From Chloroflexota bacterium (GTDB taxonomy: Bacteria; Chloroflexota; Anaerolineae; Aggregatilineales; Phototrophicaceae): 64,000 nt of DNA. Location of the stretch: contig JAIUNI010000003.1 in NCBI GenBank assembly GCA_020161935.1, positions 558,001 through 622,000 on the forward strand, in the 5' to 3' direction. A program made the translations under genes and the position numbers. The notes under the pieces are model-generated. The model was given only the letters and a program-made list of their open reading frames with translations. It searched no databases and was not told where the DNA came from. Shown here in pieces: positions 34,786 through 43,426 of the stretch (position 1 is the first letter of the stretch; each line of letters opens with the position of its first letter).

Positions 34786-35730
34786 ATGAGCTTAACCATC
34801 CGCCCCGCTGTGCCGGAGCAAGACTTCGGGGCTGTCGCGGCGCTGTTGAGCGGCTACGAAAATGAGCCTATTAGTAAAGAACAGTTATTGGAGAACAGCC
34901 GCCGGTCAACCAATGGCGGTATGGATCAACGGTTCGTTGCCGAGGCTGACCAGCGTATCGTCGGTTACGCTATCCTGCTCCGGCAAACTTGGATGCCGGG
35001 AGGGCGATTTTTTGTCAAAGTGTGGGCGTTACCGGATAAGCGCAATAAGGGCATCGGCGCAGCACTATATGATGCGGCGGTAGAGCGTGCGCGGGCATAT
35101 GGGGCTACCAGCTTTGATAGCAACGTGCTTGATAACGAAGCCCATTCCATGCGCTTTGCCGAAGCACGCGGCTTCACCACTATTCGCCACTTATTCGAGT
35201 CGGAGATTGATCTACGGCAGTTTGACCCCAGCCGCTTTGAGGGTGTTTTAGAGCAGGTGCAGGCCAGCGGCATCCGCCTATTCACGCTGGCAGATGTGGG
35301 TAATACCCCCGAAAACCTATATAAGCTGTGGGACGTGAACTACACCGTCTATCAGGACGACCCCGGCGCGACCAGTCCTTTCCCAAACTTTGATGAGTTT
35401 CAGAAGCTCACGGGCGGGGCATCGTGGTTTAATCCGGCGGGGCAGTTCCTTGCGGCGGATGGCGATACGTTCGTGGGGTTGGGGGCGCTCCGCCACAACG
35501 CCGAGAACAAGTCGTGCCATAACATGATGACCGGCGTGCTGCGGGAATACCGTGGGCGCAAGATCGCGCTGGCGCTCAAGCTGCTCACGATTCGCTATGC
35601 CCAACAGCTCGGCGCACTGACCATCACCACCGACAACGACTCGCAGAATGCGCCCATGCTGGCGATCAATCGCAAGTTGGGTTATATGCCGCTGCCGGGG
35701 GTTTATCGGCTGTTGAAGGAAACGGTTTAG
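34786..35730 (+). CDS. Tandem GNAT acetyltransferase
   Basis: The 314-residue protein contains two GNAT folds. The first (about 1-150) has the acetyl-CoA loop RNKGIGAALY at residues 86-95. The second (about 165-314) has a weaker loop at YRGRKIALALK. Double-GNAT proteins of this size resemble mycothiol-synthase-like or antibiotic-modifying enzymes, but no substrate can be named. It is probably co-transcribed with the MerR gene, with only three bases between them. Confidence 0.88.
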   Translation: MSLTIRPAVPEQDFGAVAALLSGYENEPISKEQLLENSRRSTNGGMDQRFVAEADQRIVGYAILLRQTWMPGGRFFVKVWALPDKRNKGIGAALYDAAVERARAYGATSFDSNVLDNEAHSMRFAEARGFTTIRHLFESEIDLRQFDPSRFEGVLEQVQASGIRLFTLADVGNTPENLYKLWDVNYTVYQDDPGATSPFPNFDEFQKLTGGASWFNPAGQFLAADGDTFVGLGALRHNAENKSCHNMMTGVLREYRGRKIALALKLLTIRYAQQLGALTITTDNDSQNAPMLAINRKLGYMPLPGVYRLLKETV

Positions 35731-35732
35731 GC

Positions 35733-36413
35733 TTATTCCAGCTTGTAGCCCACGCCCCAGACGGTTTCGATCTGCGACTGCATTCCGTCGAGTTTGTGGC
35801 GCAGGTGGGCGACATGCACATCGACCGTGCGCGTTTCCCCCGCGAAGTCGAAGCCCCAGACGACATCCAGCAGCTTTTCGCGGCTAAAGACAATGCCGGG
35901 GTTTTCCGCCAGTGCCAGCAGCAGGTCGAACTCTTTCATCCGCAGGTCAACCGGCTTGTCATTGACGGTGACTACCCGCCGCTGGGGATAGATGCTCAGG
36001 TTATCCATGACAATCGGCGCATCGGCTGACTCGCTGGCCGCTGGTTTCTTGTCGCTGCGGCGCAGGATCGCCTTGATGCGTGCGACCAGTTCGCGCGGGT
36101 TAAACGGCTTGGTCATGTAATCATCCGCGCCGAGTTCCAACCCCACGATTTTGTCGATGTCGTCATTCCGTGCGGTGAGCATGATGATCGGCACATCCGA
36201 TTGGGCGCGGACGCGGCGGCAGACTTCCCAACCGTCCAACCCCGGCAGCATTAAATCCAGCACCACGAGCGTCGGTTTCTCGTCAAGGATGCGCTGAAGG
36301 GCGGTCGTGCCGTCGTTGGCGCTGATGGTTTTCCAGCCTTCTTGCTCGGCGTACATCTTGGCGAGGTCGATGATGTGCTGTTCGTCATCGACCAGCAGAA
36401 TGGTGTCGGTCAT
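35733..36413 (-). CDS. OmpR/PhoB-type response regulator without a neighbouring kinase
   Basis: The 226-residue protein has a receiver domain with the phospho-acceptor Asp53 in LVVLDLMLPG, the acidic pair at DD9-10, a conserved Lys in YMTKPFNP and a C-terminal winged helix ending in VWGVGYKLE. No histidine kinase is adjacent. Instead the upstream partner is a small SHOCT-like protein, whose stop overlaps this start by four bases (ATGA), and before that a Clp-N fusion protein. The kinase must be elsewhere, or the input is unusual. Confidence 0.93.
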   Translation of the reverse strand: MTDTILLVDDEQHIIDLAKMYAEQEGWKTISANDGTTALQRILDEKPTLVVLDLMLPGLDGWEVCRRVRAQSDVPIIMLTARNDDIDKIVGLELGADDYMTKPFNPRELVARIKAILRRSDKKPAASESADAPIVMDNLSIYPQRRVVTVNDKPVDLRMKEFDLLLALAENPGIVFSREKLLDVVWGFDFAGETRTVDVHVAHLRHKLDGMQSQIETVWGVGYKLE

Positions 36414-36781
36414 TGTTCATCCGTTTCGATGCGTAGCTCGGTGATGATCGGGGATACATCGCCATCCAACACCAGCGACTCGAAGTCGTTATCCGCCACC
36501 AATTGCAAGAAATAATCGATGTAACGCAGCATGTCATCCAGCGGATTAGCGATTTCAAAAATAGTTTGTTTGGTAGCCGAGTCGGAAATGATGACGCGCA
36601 CACGGCGGTTGAGGGTTTCCCCTCCAGCGTTGGCGAAGCTGGCAAACTTAGCCTTGCCGGAAGCATTGATCGTCATATCAATGTTCATCCGCCGCAGCAG
36701 TTCGCTCGCTTGTTCCGGCGAGAGTTTATTTTCGCCCACCATCTCCAACACTTTGGTCATCATGTCCATTGCCATCATCAT
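36410..36781 (-). CDS. Small SHOCT-like plus beta-domain protein
   Basis: The 123-residue protein begins with several possible Met starts after an AAGGGA site. Residues 8-32 (MTKVLEMVGENKLSPEQASELL) are the short SHOCT-like helix pair found at the N-terminus of YvlB/LiaX-like proteins. The rest is a beta domain, RRVRVIISDSATKQTIFEI. The whole protein aligns by eye with residues 189-303 of the neighbouring Clp-N fusion protein, including the spacing between modules, so the two are paralogues. It is translationally coupled to the response regulator by a four-base overlap. Confidence 0.75.
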   Translation of the reverse strand: MMMAMDMMTKVLEMVGENKLSPEQASELLRRMNIDMTINASGKAKFASFANAGGETLNRRVRVIISDSATKQTIFEIANPLDDMLRYIDYFLQLVADNDFESLVLDGDVSPIITELRIETDEQ

Positions 36782-36846
36782 TATCCCTTGCTATGCAGTT
36801 GTACGCTAAGTCAACACCATTAAGTAAAACCACTCGACACATAACA

Positions 36847-37770
36847 TTATTGCGGCTCACTCTTTTCCACATTCACGGTCACGCGGATGGGTGAGGAAAG
36901 GCTGTCGAACGCCACACCCTTGATTTCGTTATCCGGCACGGTCGCCAGCAGCAGTTGGTCAAGGCGCTCCAAGCCTTCGAGCAGCGACACCGTGAACTCG
37001 AAAAGGATTTCGTTCTTGCTCACGTCGCTCACGACAATCCGCACCTGCTTCTGGTCGTGCCGGCTTTTGTCGCTAATAACCGTCTTGAGCCACGCCTGTA
37101 ATCCGGTATTCAGGCTGAGTCCCGGTTGCAGCTTCGCCAGCATTTCATTCGCCTGTTCGACCGTCAGTTTGCCTTCGCCGATCATATCCAGCATTTTGTT
37201 GGTCATCGATTCCAGCAGGTACATCGAACCGGCGCTGATGTACTGCGCGGGGCGGTTAGGCTGTGGACGCGACTCGATGGACGGGATTGATTCTTTGGAG
37301 GATGTGCTGCTGGGCTGCACCGAGGCTTCTTGCAGCGCTCGCCTTGTTTGCCGCCGGACTTCTTCGGGGGTAATGTCAAGCTGTTTGAGGGCATCAATGG
37401 CTGTACCTTCTGGCAGTCGTACCAACGCCAGTAGCAGGTGTTCAGTACCGATAAAGTGATGACCCATGCGGCGAGCCTCATCGACCGCCATTTCCAACAC
37501 GCGCTTGCTGAGGTTCGAAAGTTCAGCCCTTGTCGGATTTCCGGTCAGGTTGGGCGGCGTGATCTGCTCGACTGTGTTCTCAAGGTGCGCGGTTTCAACA
37601 CCCAAATGACGCAGCACAATTCCCGCAACACCGCCTTCCTCTTTCACCAACCCTATAAGGATATGATGCGCGTCGATGGTGTTGTCGTGCAAACGCTCGG
37701 CCTCTTCTTGCGCGAGTGACAGGACCCGACGTGCGCGTTGGGTAAAACGTTCCATTTTATTGTTCGGCAT
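36847..37770 (-). CDS. Clp-N domain protein fused to a SHOCT-like/beta module
   Basis: The 307-residue protein starts with two Clp-N repeats. The first is RARRVLSLAQEEAERLHDN, then DAHHILIGLVKEEGG at 11-46. The second is LSKRVLEMAVDEARRMGHHFIGTEHLLLALV at 87-117. In ClpC and ClpB this domain recognises substrates or adaptors, but here no AAA ATPase follows. After a Ser/Pro linker (150-178) comes the SHOCT-like helix pair (189-214) and a beta domain (241-303) shared with the next gene. It may act as an adaptor or anti-adaptor presenting a regulator. It is the first gene of a three-gene operon ending in a response regulator. Confidence 0.85.
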   Translation of the reverse strand: MPNNKMERFTQRARRVLSLAQEEAERLHDNTIDAHHILIGLVKEEGGVAGIVLRHLGVETAHLENTVEQITPPNLTGNPTRAELSNLSKRVLEMAVDEARRMGHHFIGTEHLLLALVRLPEGTAIDALKQLDITPEEVRRQTRRALQEASVQPSSTSSKESIPSIESRPQPNRPAQYISAGSMYLLESMTNKMLDMIGEGKLTVEQANEMLAKLQPGLSLNTGLQAWLKTVISDKSRHDQKQVRIVVSDVSKNEILFEFTVSLLEGLERLDQLLLATVPDNEIKGVAFDSLSSPIRVTVNVEKSEPQ

Positions 37771-37866
37771 CGTGAACCCCGTTTTCGGCTGCTTCCGATA
37801 CCTTATTATTGTAGAGCCTTTTTACCCTTTACGAATTTCATAAGTATTGATTCTCACAAAACCCTA

Positions 37867-39177
37867 TCAAGTAGAAGTTGTGTTATCTGCCGCCTGTGGT
37901 GTCGCGCTCTCGGTTTTGATGCGGGCGACCAGCACCTTATCCACACGCCGACCGTCCATATCCATCACCTCGAAGCGCAGTCCATCGGTATCGAAGTGGT
38001 CAGCCGCCGCCGGAATACGCCCTAACTGCGTCATCACGAAGCCGCCGAGTGTCTGGTAGTGGCCTTCTTCTTCGGCAGGCAGCGATTTGATGTCCAACAG
38101 CGTTTTGAACTCGTCAATTGGCAGCAGACCATCCAGCAGCCACGAACCGTCCTCACGCTGGGCGGCGGTCGGCTGCTCGGTCACACCGATGATCTGGTCG
38201 ATCAAGCTGTTGAGGGTAATCAAGCCCTCCACGCCGCCGTACTCGCTGATTACCAGCGCCATATGCTTGCCTGACTGCTTGAACAACGCCAGCGCGTGAG
38301 CTGCGGTCGCCGCTTCCGGCACGAACAGCGCCTCGCGGATGCAGGTGTTCAAATCCATGCTCTGCTGTTTGAGCAGCGAATCGAGCATATCCTTCGACCG
38401 GATGATGCCCACCACTTGGTCGAGCGAACCGTATGCCGCAGGGAAGCGCGAATGGCGGCTGCTCCCGATCATCTTCTTCGACTCTTCCGGCGGCGCGGCG
38501 AGGTCGATCCACTCGATGTCCATACGCGGGGTCATCAATGAGGCCACACTGCGGTCATCAAGGCTCATAATGCTGGCGACCATATCGCCTTCGTTGGCCT
38601 CGAACACACCCGCCTCGACACCCTGTTCCATCAGCGAGTAAATCTCCTCGTCGGTTACAGGTGGTTCATCCGAATTTTTGGTCCCCAACAGCCGCAGCAG
38701 CGCATCAGTGGAGATGCTGAGGAGGTGGACAAAGGGGGCGCTGATCTGCGACAGGCGGTGCATGGCCGGAGCGACCAACGCCGCGACCCGTTCAGGGTTC
38801 TGCAAGCCCAAACGCTTCGGCACCAGTTCGCCGATCACCAGCGACAGATAGGTGGTGACACCGACCACGACGAATAAGCCCAGCGCCTCGCTCACCGGGC
38901 GCAGGAAATCGACCTGCGAAAATAAGGTCGCGACCGGATGCGCCAGCGCTGCACCCGCGAACGCGCCTTGCAGCACGCCGACAAGGGTGATGCCGATTTG
39001 GACGGTGGAGAGAAATCGGTTGGGCGACTCGGCCAGTTCCAGCGCCCGTTTGGCTCCACTGCTGCCCGCCGTGGCTAATTGGTTGAGCCGGACTTTACGC
39101 GCCGAAACAATGGCGATTTCCGACATCGAAAGAATACCGTTGACGACCGTCAGCAGCAGGATGATTAGGATTTCCAT
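37867..39177 (-). CDS. CNNM/CorC-HlyC family membrane protein
   Basis: The 436-residue protein has the three-part layout of this family. An N-terminal DUF21 membrane domain (about 1-190, with NGILSMSEIAIVSARKVRL and LVIGELVPKRLGLQNPE) is followed by a pair of CBS domains (about 215-340, starting VASLMTPRMDIEWID). A C-terminal CorC_HlyC domain (about 350-425) ends the protein. Members are linked to magnesium or cobalt efflux. The gene stands alone on its strand. No riboswitch was recognised upstream. Confidence 0.93.
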   Translation of the reverse strand: MEILIILLLTVVNGILSMSEIAIVSARKVRLNQLATAGSSGAKRALELAESPNRFLSTVQIGITLVGVLQGAFAGAALAHPVATLFSQVDFLRPVSEALGLFVVVGVTTYLSLVIGELVPKRLGLQNPERVAALVAPAMHRLSQISAPFVHLLSISTDALLRLLGTKNSDEPPVTDEEIYSLMEQGVEAGVFEANEGDMVASIMSLDDRSVASLMTPRMDIEWIDLAAPPEESKKMIGSSRHSRFPAAYGSLDQVVGIIRSKDMLDSLLKQQSMDLNTCIREALFVPEAATAAHALALFKQSGKHMALVISEYGGVEGLITLNSLIDQIIGVTEQPTAAQREDGSWLLDGLLPIDEFKTLLDIKSLPAEEEGHYQTLGGFVMTQLGRIPAAADHFDTDGLRFEVMDMDGRRVDKVLVARIKTESATPQAADNTTST

Positions 39178-39372
39178 TGTGGTACTCGCGTAGAGATGAG
39201 GAGGGTTAATCTGAAATGGGGGAGCGTTAAGGGACTACTACCACTATCGTCGGACAAGAGTCTTTAAAGCCTCACGTTCTGCAACTCAGCCATCAGTGTG
39301 AGTCATCATACCATAAGCTGACCGGGGATTAATTATGAGTGCATAACAGGCTGTTGTTTTCTCAGCAGATTA

Positions 39373-40386
39373 TTATCCGGCGGGTGTCCACGTCATATGG
39401 ACAACTTCGCGCCGCATGGCGAACTGGTAACGCTTGAGGATGCTGCTGGTCACCACGCGGTCGGTCGGGTGTTCGATGCCCAACGCCGCCGTGCCGAAGC
39501 GCCGTACCGCCGTGTTGATAAGGGCTTCATCGTATAAGCCTTCAAAGTCGGGATGTACCATCAACGTCATCTGCGTGGTGTGGGAGAGACTGGTTTCAAT
39601 CCACATCGAGGCCAGTAAATCGCGTTCGTCGTCCGACCGGATGGCGAGGCGTTCCCGCTGGCGGAAGCTGAACCAGTCGGAAAGGGTTTGGCGCAAGCCG
39701 CGCCGGAACTGTCGTTCGTGCAGCGGTCGCAGCCAGCCGAGGCCGCCCAGTTCTGCCGGACGCACCAGCGAGGCCAGCCGGTATTCCGCTTGCCACTCGC
39801 TCGACTGCCGCCGGACGATATGGATGCGTTCTTCTGCCGCGAAGGGCTGCGGGATGTTATACGCGCCGCCGCGCCGCCATGATGTCCAACCACGTTCATC
39901 GACAAAGCCCAATCGGGCATACAACCGCCGCGCCACCGGATTATCCGCATCGACTTGCAGCATGGCCTTACGTCCGCCGCGCTGGGCAATCATCTCCATG
40001 CTGGCTTGCATCAGGTGTTGGGCGATACCGCGCCGCTGGTAATCAGGGTGTACCGCCACGTTGACGATCACCCAATCCCGCCCATCGTAGCCGATGCCGT
40101 CAGCCGGGTAGATCGAAACGTTGCCCACCAACCGCCCGTCGGCGATCCACACTTGCCCCATGCCCATGCCTTGCATCAACGTGTTTAAACCGCCGAGCAA
40201 GCCGATACCGGGCAGGCTGCTCATGGTACGCATCTCGCGGACTGCCGCCCGCCCGCTGCTGTCCATGCTGCTGGCGAAGGCGATCTCAATCAAGTCCGCG
40301 AGCTGCCCCAAATCGGTACGCAAATTGACAGGGCGTGGGCCTTCTTGAACGAACGCGGGATTGTGCGATGCCTGTAAACCGACCAC
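39373..40386 (-). CDS. GNAT family N-acetyltransferase, long form
   Basis: The 337-residue protein has one clear GNAT domain with the acetyl-CoA motif VHPDYQRRGIAQHLM at residues 112-126 and the LQVDADNPVARRLYARLGF segment typical of RimI-like enzymes. About 150 residues follow with a second, weaker GNAT-like half (MWIETSLSHTTQMTLMVHPDFEGLYDEALI). The substrate is not known. It is divergent from the SUMF1-domain gene. Confidence 0.85.
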   Translation of the reverse strand: MVGLQASHNPAFVQEGPRPVNLRTDLGQLADLIEIAFASSMDSSGRAAVREMRTMSSLPGIGLLGGLNTLMQGMGMGQVWIADGRLVGNVSIYPADGIGYDGRDWVIVNVAVHPDYQRRGIAQHLMQASMEMIAQRGGRKAMLQVDADNPVARRLYARLGFVDERGWTSWRRGGAYNIPQPFAAEERIHIVRRQSSEWQAEYRLASLVRPAELGGLGWLRPLHERQFRRGLRQTLSDWFSFRQRERLAIRSDDERDLLASMWIETSLSHTTQMTLMVHPDFEGLYDEALINTAVRRFGTAALGIEHPTDRVVTSSILKRYQFAMRREVVHMTWTPAG

Positions 40387-40602
40387 GATTTACGATCCTT
40401 TAGTAATATTGTTAGCGTATCCCACAGGGGAACGGCGTGTCAAGAACTGTGTCGCACCATCTTCGGCGCGAATAACGGAGGTTTACGCGGATTATTCATG
40501 GCTTTTTAATCCGCCGTTTCCCCCACGCCGGAAAATCCGCAGTTGGAGTTCAGCGCGGTAACGGCTATGATTGTAGCCCTGTGAAAAGGAGTGAACTTTG
40601 CT

Positions 40603-42099
40603 ATGACGCGACAAAACTATGGTTCATTACGCGGCGGAGGCAGTTCCCGGCGCGGGGGTGCGTGGCAGTGGACGGTGATCGGCTTCGTGTTCGGCTTCGG
40701 CTGCGCGGCGATTGTCGGCCTCGTCATGGTGATTACCGGTGCATCCGATGGCATCGCCAGTATGTTTTCTGCCGGACAGCCCACCCCGACGGCAGTGGTG
40801 ATGATTATCACCTCGACTCCATTACCTATAACCCCGACTGAAGAACCGACCGTTGGCATTGCCGTGCCGACAGATGAATCTGAGGCCACCGAAGATGCCG
40901 GTAGTCCGGCTTCGGGAGCCACGGCGACCACCAACATCCAAGTTCTAGTGCAGCCGACCGATACGCTGCCACCGCCGCCCACCGCGACGACCGCCGCGCC
41001 CGTGTCACAGTCCGCCCAAGTGCCGAGTGACCTGCTCGCACGGCGTTCAATCCTCATTCAAGTCCCCGGTGGGCAGTTTGAGATGGGTACCCGCGCACAG
41101 GAAGCCGCCATCGCGGCGGAAGAATGCACGAGCCTGTGGAACAGCCAGTGCGACCCGAACTTCGCTAGCGACTCCTTCCCACCGCATATGGTGACGGTCA
41201 GCCCGTTCTATATCGAGGATAAGGAAGTCACCTACGACCAGTACTTGGCCTTCCTCAACTCAACCCAGATCGGTATGGGCGCGGCGACCGGTAAACACCG
41301 TAACGGCTGCGAAGCCCAGTTGTGCATCGAAACCCGCACCGAAAACCAGAACAGCAATATTATTTCGGACAGCCAGAATTACCGTGTCAACGCCGCTATC
41401 TCGAACTACCCCGTAGCGGGTGTGACGTGGTACGGTGCTAAAGCCTACTGCGCGGCCATTGGTCGCCGCTTGCCGACCGAAGCCGAGTGGGAACACGCCG
41501 CCCGTTGGACGCAGAACAACATCTACCCGTGGGGCAATACGTTTGATGTCAACTTTGCCCGCACCAGCCGCCCGCAAGAAACGGATGCTACGCTCATCGG
41601 GCCGCGTCCGGTTGGCAGCTACTCGTCATTTAATGGCATTTACGATATGGCGGGCAACGTTGCCGAATGGGTGAGCGACTGGTATGACCCACTGTTCTAC
41701 ACCACGCAGGCCAATTCCTCCACGCCGATTGTGGATCCCACCGGGCCAGTCGCCGGTACGGAAAAGACCCTGCGCGGCGGCAGTTGGGACGCGCTGCCGT
41801 TCTTCGCCCGCAGTGTTCACCGCCAGAGCTTACCGCCGCTTGGCCCCACGCTCTGGGCAGGCTTCCGCTGCGCCAGCAATACCAGCGATGATGGTACCGG
41901 CGCGACCGGAGCAACGGGTACGACTGGCACCACCGGCAACCAGACCGCGCCCATCGCGACCGTTCCCGGCAGCACGAATGAAGAGTCGAACAACGCGCAG
42001 CCCCAGCTTCCCGCGCCGCCCGCGAGTGCGACCTCGCCAGCACCCGTCGCAACCGTTGATCTGGCAACGTTGGATTCTGGCGCTGGTTCCGGCGGTTAG
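40603..42099 (+). CDS. Membrane-anchored SUMF1-domain protein without FGE cysteines
   Basis: The 498-residue protein (ATG at 40603 with AAGGAG 11 bases before it; an in-frame GTG lies at 40591) has one membrane segment at about 20-45 and a Thr/Pro-rich linker. A SUMF1/FGE-sulfatase-like domain spans about 149-423 with VPGGQFEMGT, YPVAGVTWYGAKAYCAAIGRRLPTEAEWEHAAR, MAGNVAEWVSDW and LRGGSW. The region after LRGGSW, where real formylglycine-generating enzymes have the two active-site Cys, reads DALPFFARSVHR and has none. A formylglycine-making role is therefore unlikely and a binding or scaffold role is more probable. The C-terminal ~70 residues are Gly/Thr/Pro-rich and disordered. Confidence 0.9.
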   Translation: MTRQNYGSLRGGGSSRRGGAWQWTVIGFVFGFGCAAIVGLVMVITGASDGIASMFSAGQPTPTAVVMIITSTPLPITPTEEPTVGIAVPTDESEATEDAGSPASGATATTNIQVLVQPTDTLPPPPTATTAAPVSQSAQVPSDLLARRSILIQVPGGQFEMGTRAQEAAIAAEECTSLWNSQCDPNFASDSFPPHMVTVSPFYIEDKEVTYDQYLAFLNSTQIGMGAATGKHRNGCEAQLCIETRTENQNSNIISDSQNYRVNAAISNYPVAGVTWYGAKAYCAAIGRRLPTEAEWEHAARWTQNNIYPWGNTFDVNFARTSRPQETDATLIGPRPVGSYSSFNGIYDMAGNVAEWVSDWYDPLFYTTQANSSTPIVDPTGPVAGTEKTLRGGSWDALPFFARSVHRQSLPPLGPTLWAGFRCASNTSDDGTGATGATGTTGTTGNQTAPIATVPGSTNEESNNAQPQLPAPPASATSPAPVATVDLATLDSGAGSGG

Positions 42100-42112
42100 G
42101 AGCCGACGTAGG

Positions 42113-42130
42113 GAATGATCTAGATCATTC
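42113..42130. promoter_or_regulatory. Perfect 18-bp palindrome
   Basis: GAATGATCT followed by AGATCATTC forms a gap-free palindrome just after the SUMF1-domain gene and before its terminator. It could be a protein-binding site, or be part of the transcript end. No second copy was noticed in the window. Confidence 0.5.
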
Positions 42131-42157
42131 TGTGACCACAACCAAATGTTTATCTGT

Positions 42158-42187
42158 AAGGGCGCACAACCGTGTGCCCTTGCTTTT
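42158..42187 (+). terminator. Rho-independent terminator
   Basis: AAGGGCGCAC (42158-42167) pairs with GTGTGCCCTT (42172-42181) over a 4-base loop with one G-T wobble, followed by GCTTTT. It separates the SUMF1-domain gene from the small membrane protein gene. Confidence 0.8.
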
Positions 42188-42278
42188 CCCCACAAAATCA
42201 ATCGTCCCACTTTTGTCCTCGAAACCATCCTGCACTATATTGGATTGCGTATTTGTATCTATCAACTAGGCTGTTTAA

Positions 42279-42572
42279 ATGACCTTCATCAATGGCAACC
42301 GCTTGGGCATCCTCATGTTTGTGGTCGCGGCGCTGGTGGCGGGTGCAGGGAGTCTGCTGCTCAAACTGCCTGATCCGGTGACGATGATCGCTGTCGGTGT
42401 CGCGCTCATCGGCATGGATAGCATCGTGCGGCTGCGTTCCCGCGCCACGTCCGGCTGGCTGATGCACAAAGAACTTGGTGGCTACCTGTACTTCATCCCC
42501 GTGTGGGTAGCGGGTATCGTCGTCATCGTTATCAACCTCATCGCCTCCGCAAACCCCAACGCCTTCAAATAA
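42279..42572 (+). CDS. Small membrane protein, 97 residues
   Basis: I do not recognise the family. Three hydrophobic segments are visible: about 10-29 (LGILMFVVAALVAGAGSLLL), 33-48 (VTMIAVGVALIGMDSI) and 70-90 (YFIPVWVAGIVVIVINLIA). They are joined by a basic loop RLRSRATSGWLMHKE that should face the cytoplasm. It follows a terminator and has its own short 5' region, so it is probably transcribed alone. Confidence 0.65.
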   Translation: MTFINGNRLGILMFVVAALVAGAGSLLLKLPDPVTMIAVGVALIGMDSIVRLRSRATSGWLMHKELGGYLYFIPVWVAGIVVIVINLIASANPNAFK

Positions 42573-42619
42573 ACCTGTTTCTAACCAGAAATAAATTGAC
42601 TCGTTTAGCCCTTTTGTTC

Positions 42620-42853
42620 TGTAATCGAAGTAGGTAGGGGCGCAGGTAGGACTGCATTAAGTGGTGGATGATTATTTTAAGCCCTCACCCCCAGCCCCTC
42701 TCCCTCAGGGCGAGGGGAGAAAAGACCGAAAGACGGCTTAAAACAATGCTCTTCCGCTTGAAAATTCGTCTCCACCGTTTAGTGTGGTGCTACCGGGGCG
42801 CATGGCTGTGTTCCCTAATACGCCTCTCGCGATGTTTACTTGGAAGGACACCC
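42620..42853. repeat. Mosaic island fragment shared with the 25.8-kb region
   Basis: The TAGGACTGC...GTGGTGGATGATTATTTTAAGCCCTCACCC stretch near 42647-42690 and CCACCGTTTAGTGTGGTGCTACCG near 42773-42796 occur in the same order at 25790-25830 and 25910-25933. An open frame from 42668 reads through this repeat into the DinB-like gene, but the true start is at 42854. Confidence 0.8.
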
Positions 42854-43306
42854 ATGAACAGCCTCATCGAAGAAGAACTGCGCGACCAACTGTTGGACAT
42901 GCTCTCGGACGCGGAATTGGCGTACAAATTACCCGGCAATAACCCGACGTTAGGCGAACTCTGCGCGGAAATGGGTTACGTGCAGCAGGCGTATACCCAA
43001 TCCTTTAAAACGCTCAAGCACGATTGGGTATACCGTGATTCAAAACCGGAAACACCGGACAGCGTGGCAAGTCTAAAAACATGGTTCAAAAAGCTGGACG
43101 TGCAGTTGGTCGAGGCGTTGAGCGGCTTATCCGAATCCGAGATTCACACCCAGCAGATTGATCGTGGGCATGGGTTCACTCCATCGCTGCACGTCCAGTT
43201 CCAGATCTATCGCGAGGCTATCCTGATCTTCTACGCCAAAGCCAGCATATACCTCAAAGCACTCGAAAAACCCTACTCCGACGAATGGAAAGGCTGGGTC
43301 GGCTAA
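42854..43306 (+). CDS. DinB-like helical-bundle protein
   Basis: The 150-residue protein starts at an ATG preceded by GGAAGGA at 42842-42848. Its pattern of four amphipathic helices, with ELRDQLLDMLSDAELAYKLPGNNPTLGELCAEMGYV, resembles DinB/YfiT-type four-helix proteins, which often bind a metal through three His residues. Only scattered His are seen here (positions near the HDWVY and HVQFQ segments), so metal binding is uncertain. The upstream open frame is repeat-derived and is not counted as coding. It is followed by inverted phrase repeats. Confidence 0.6.
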   Translation: MNSLIEEELRDQLLDMLSDAELAYKLPGNNPTLGELCAEMGYVQQAYTQSFKTLKHDWVYRDSKPETPDSVASLKTWFKKLDVQLVEALSGLSESEIHTQQIDRGHGFTPSLHVQFQIYREAILIFYAKASIYLKALEKPYSDEWKGWVG

Positions 43307-43319
43307 ACCTTTGTCTTTA

Positions 43320-43415
43320 TGCTTTAAATCTTGGCGTTCTTGGCGGTTTATCGTATTCTCTGCATTTTCTCTGCGTCTCTGCGGTTAAAATTTTCTTTGT
43401 GCCTTTGTGGTAAAT
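43320..43415. repeat. Inverted CGCAGAGACGCAGAG phrase array
   Basis: CTTGGCGTTCTTGGCGG, CTCTGCGTCTCTGCGGTT and TTTGTGCCTTTGTGG follow one another. They are the inverse of phrases at 6541-6600, 7935-7975 and 15121-15236. They lie between convergent genes. Confidence 0.8.
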
Positions 43416-43426
43416 GATTTGCATTC

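Noticed and set aside
42668..42853. N-terminal extension of the DinB-like protein
   Set aside because: The 62 extra codons translate the CCCTCACCC phrase and other repeat DNA. A ribosome site and ATG at 42854 mark the real start.
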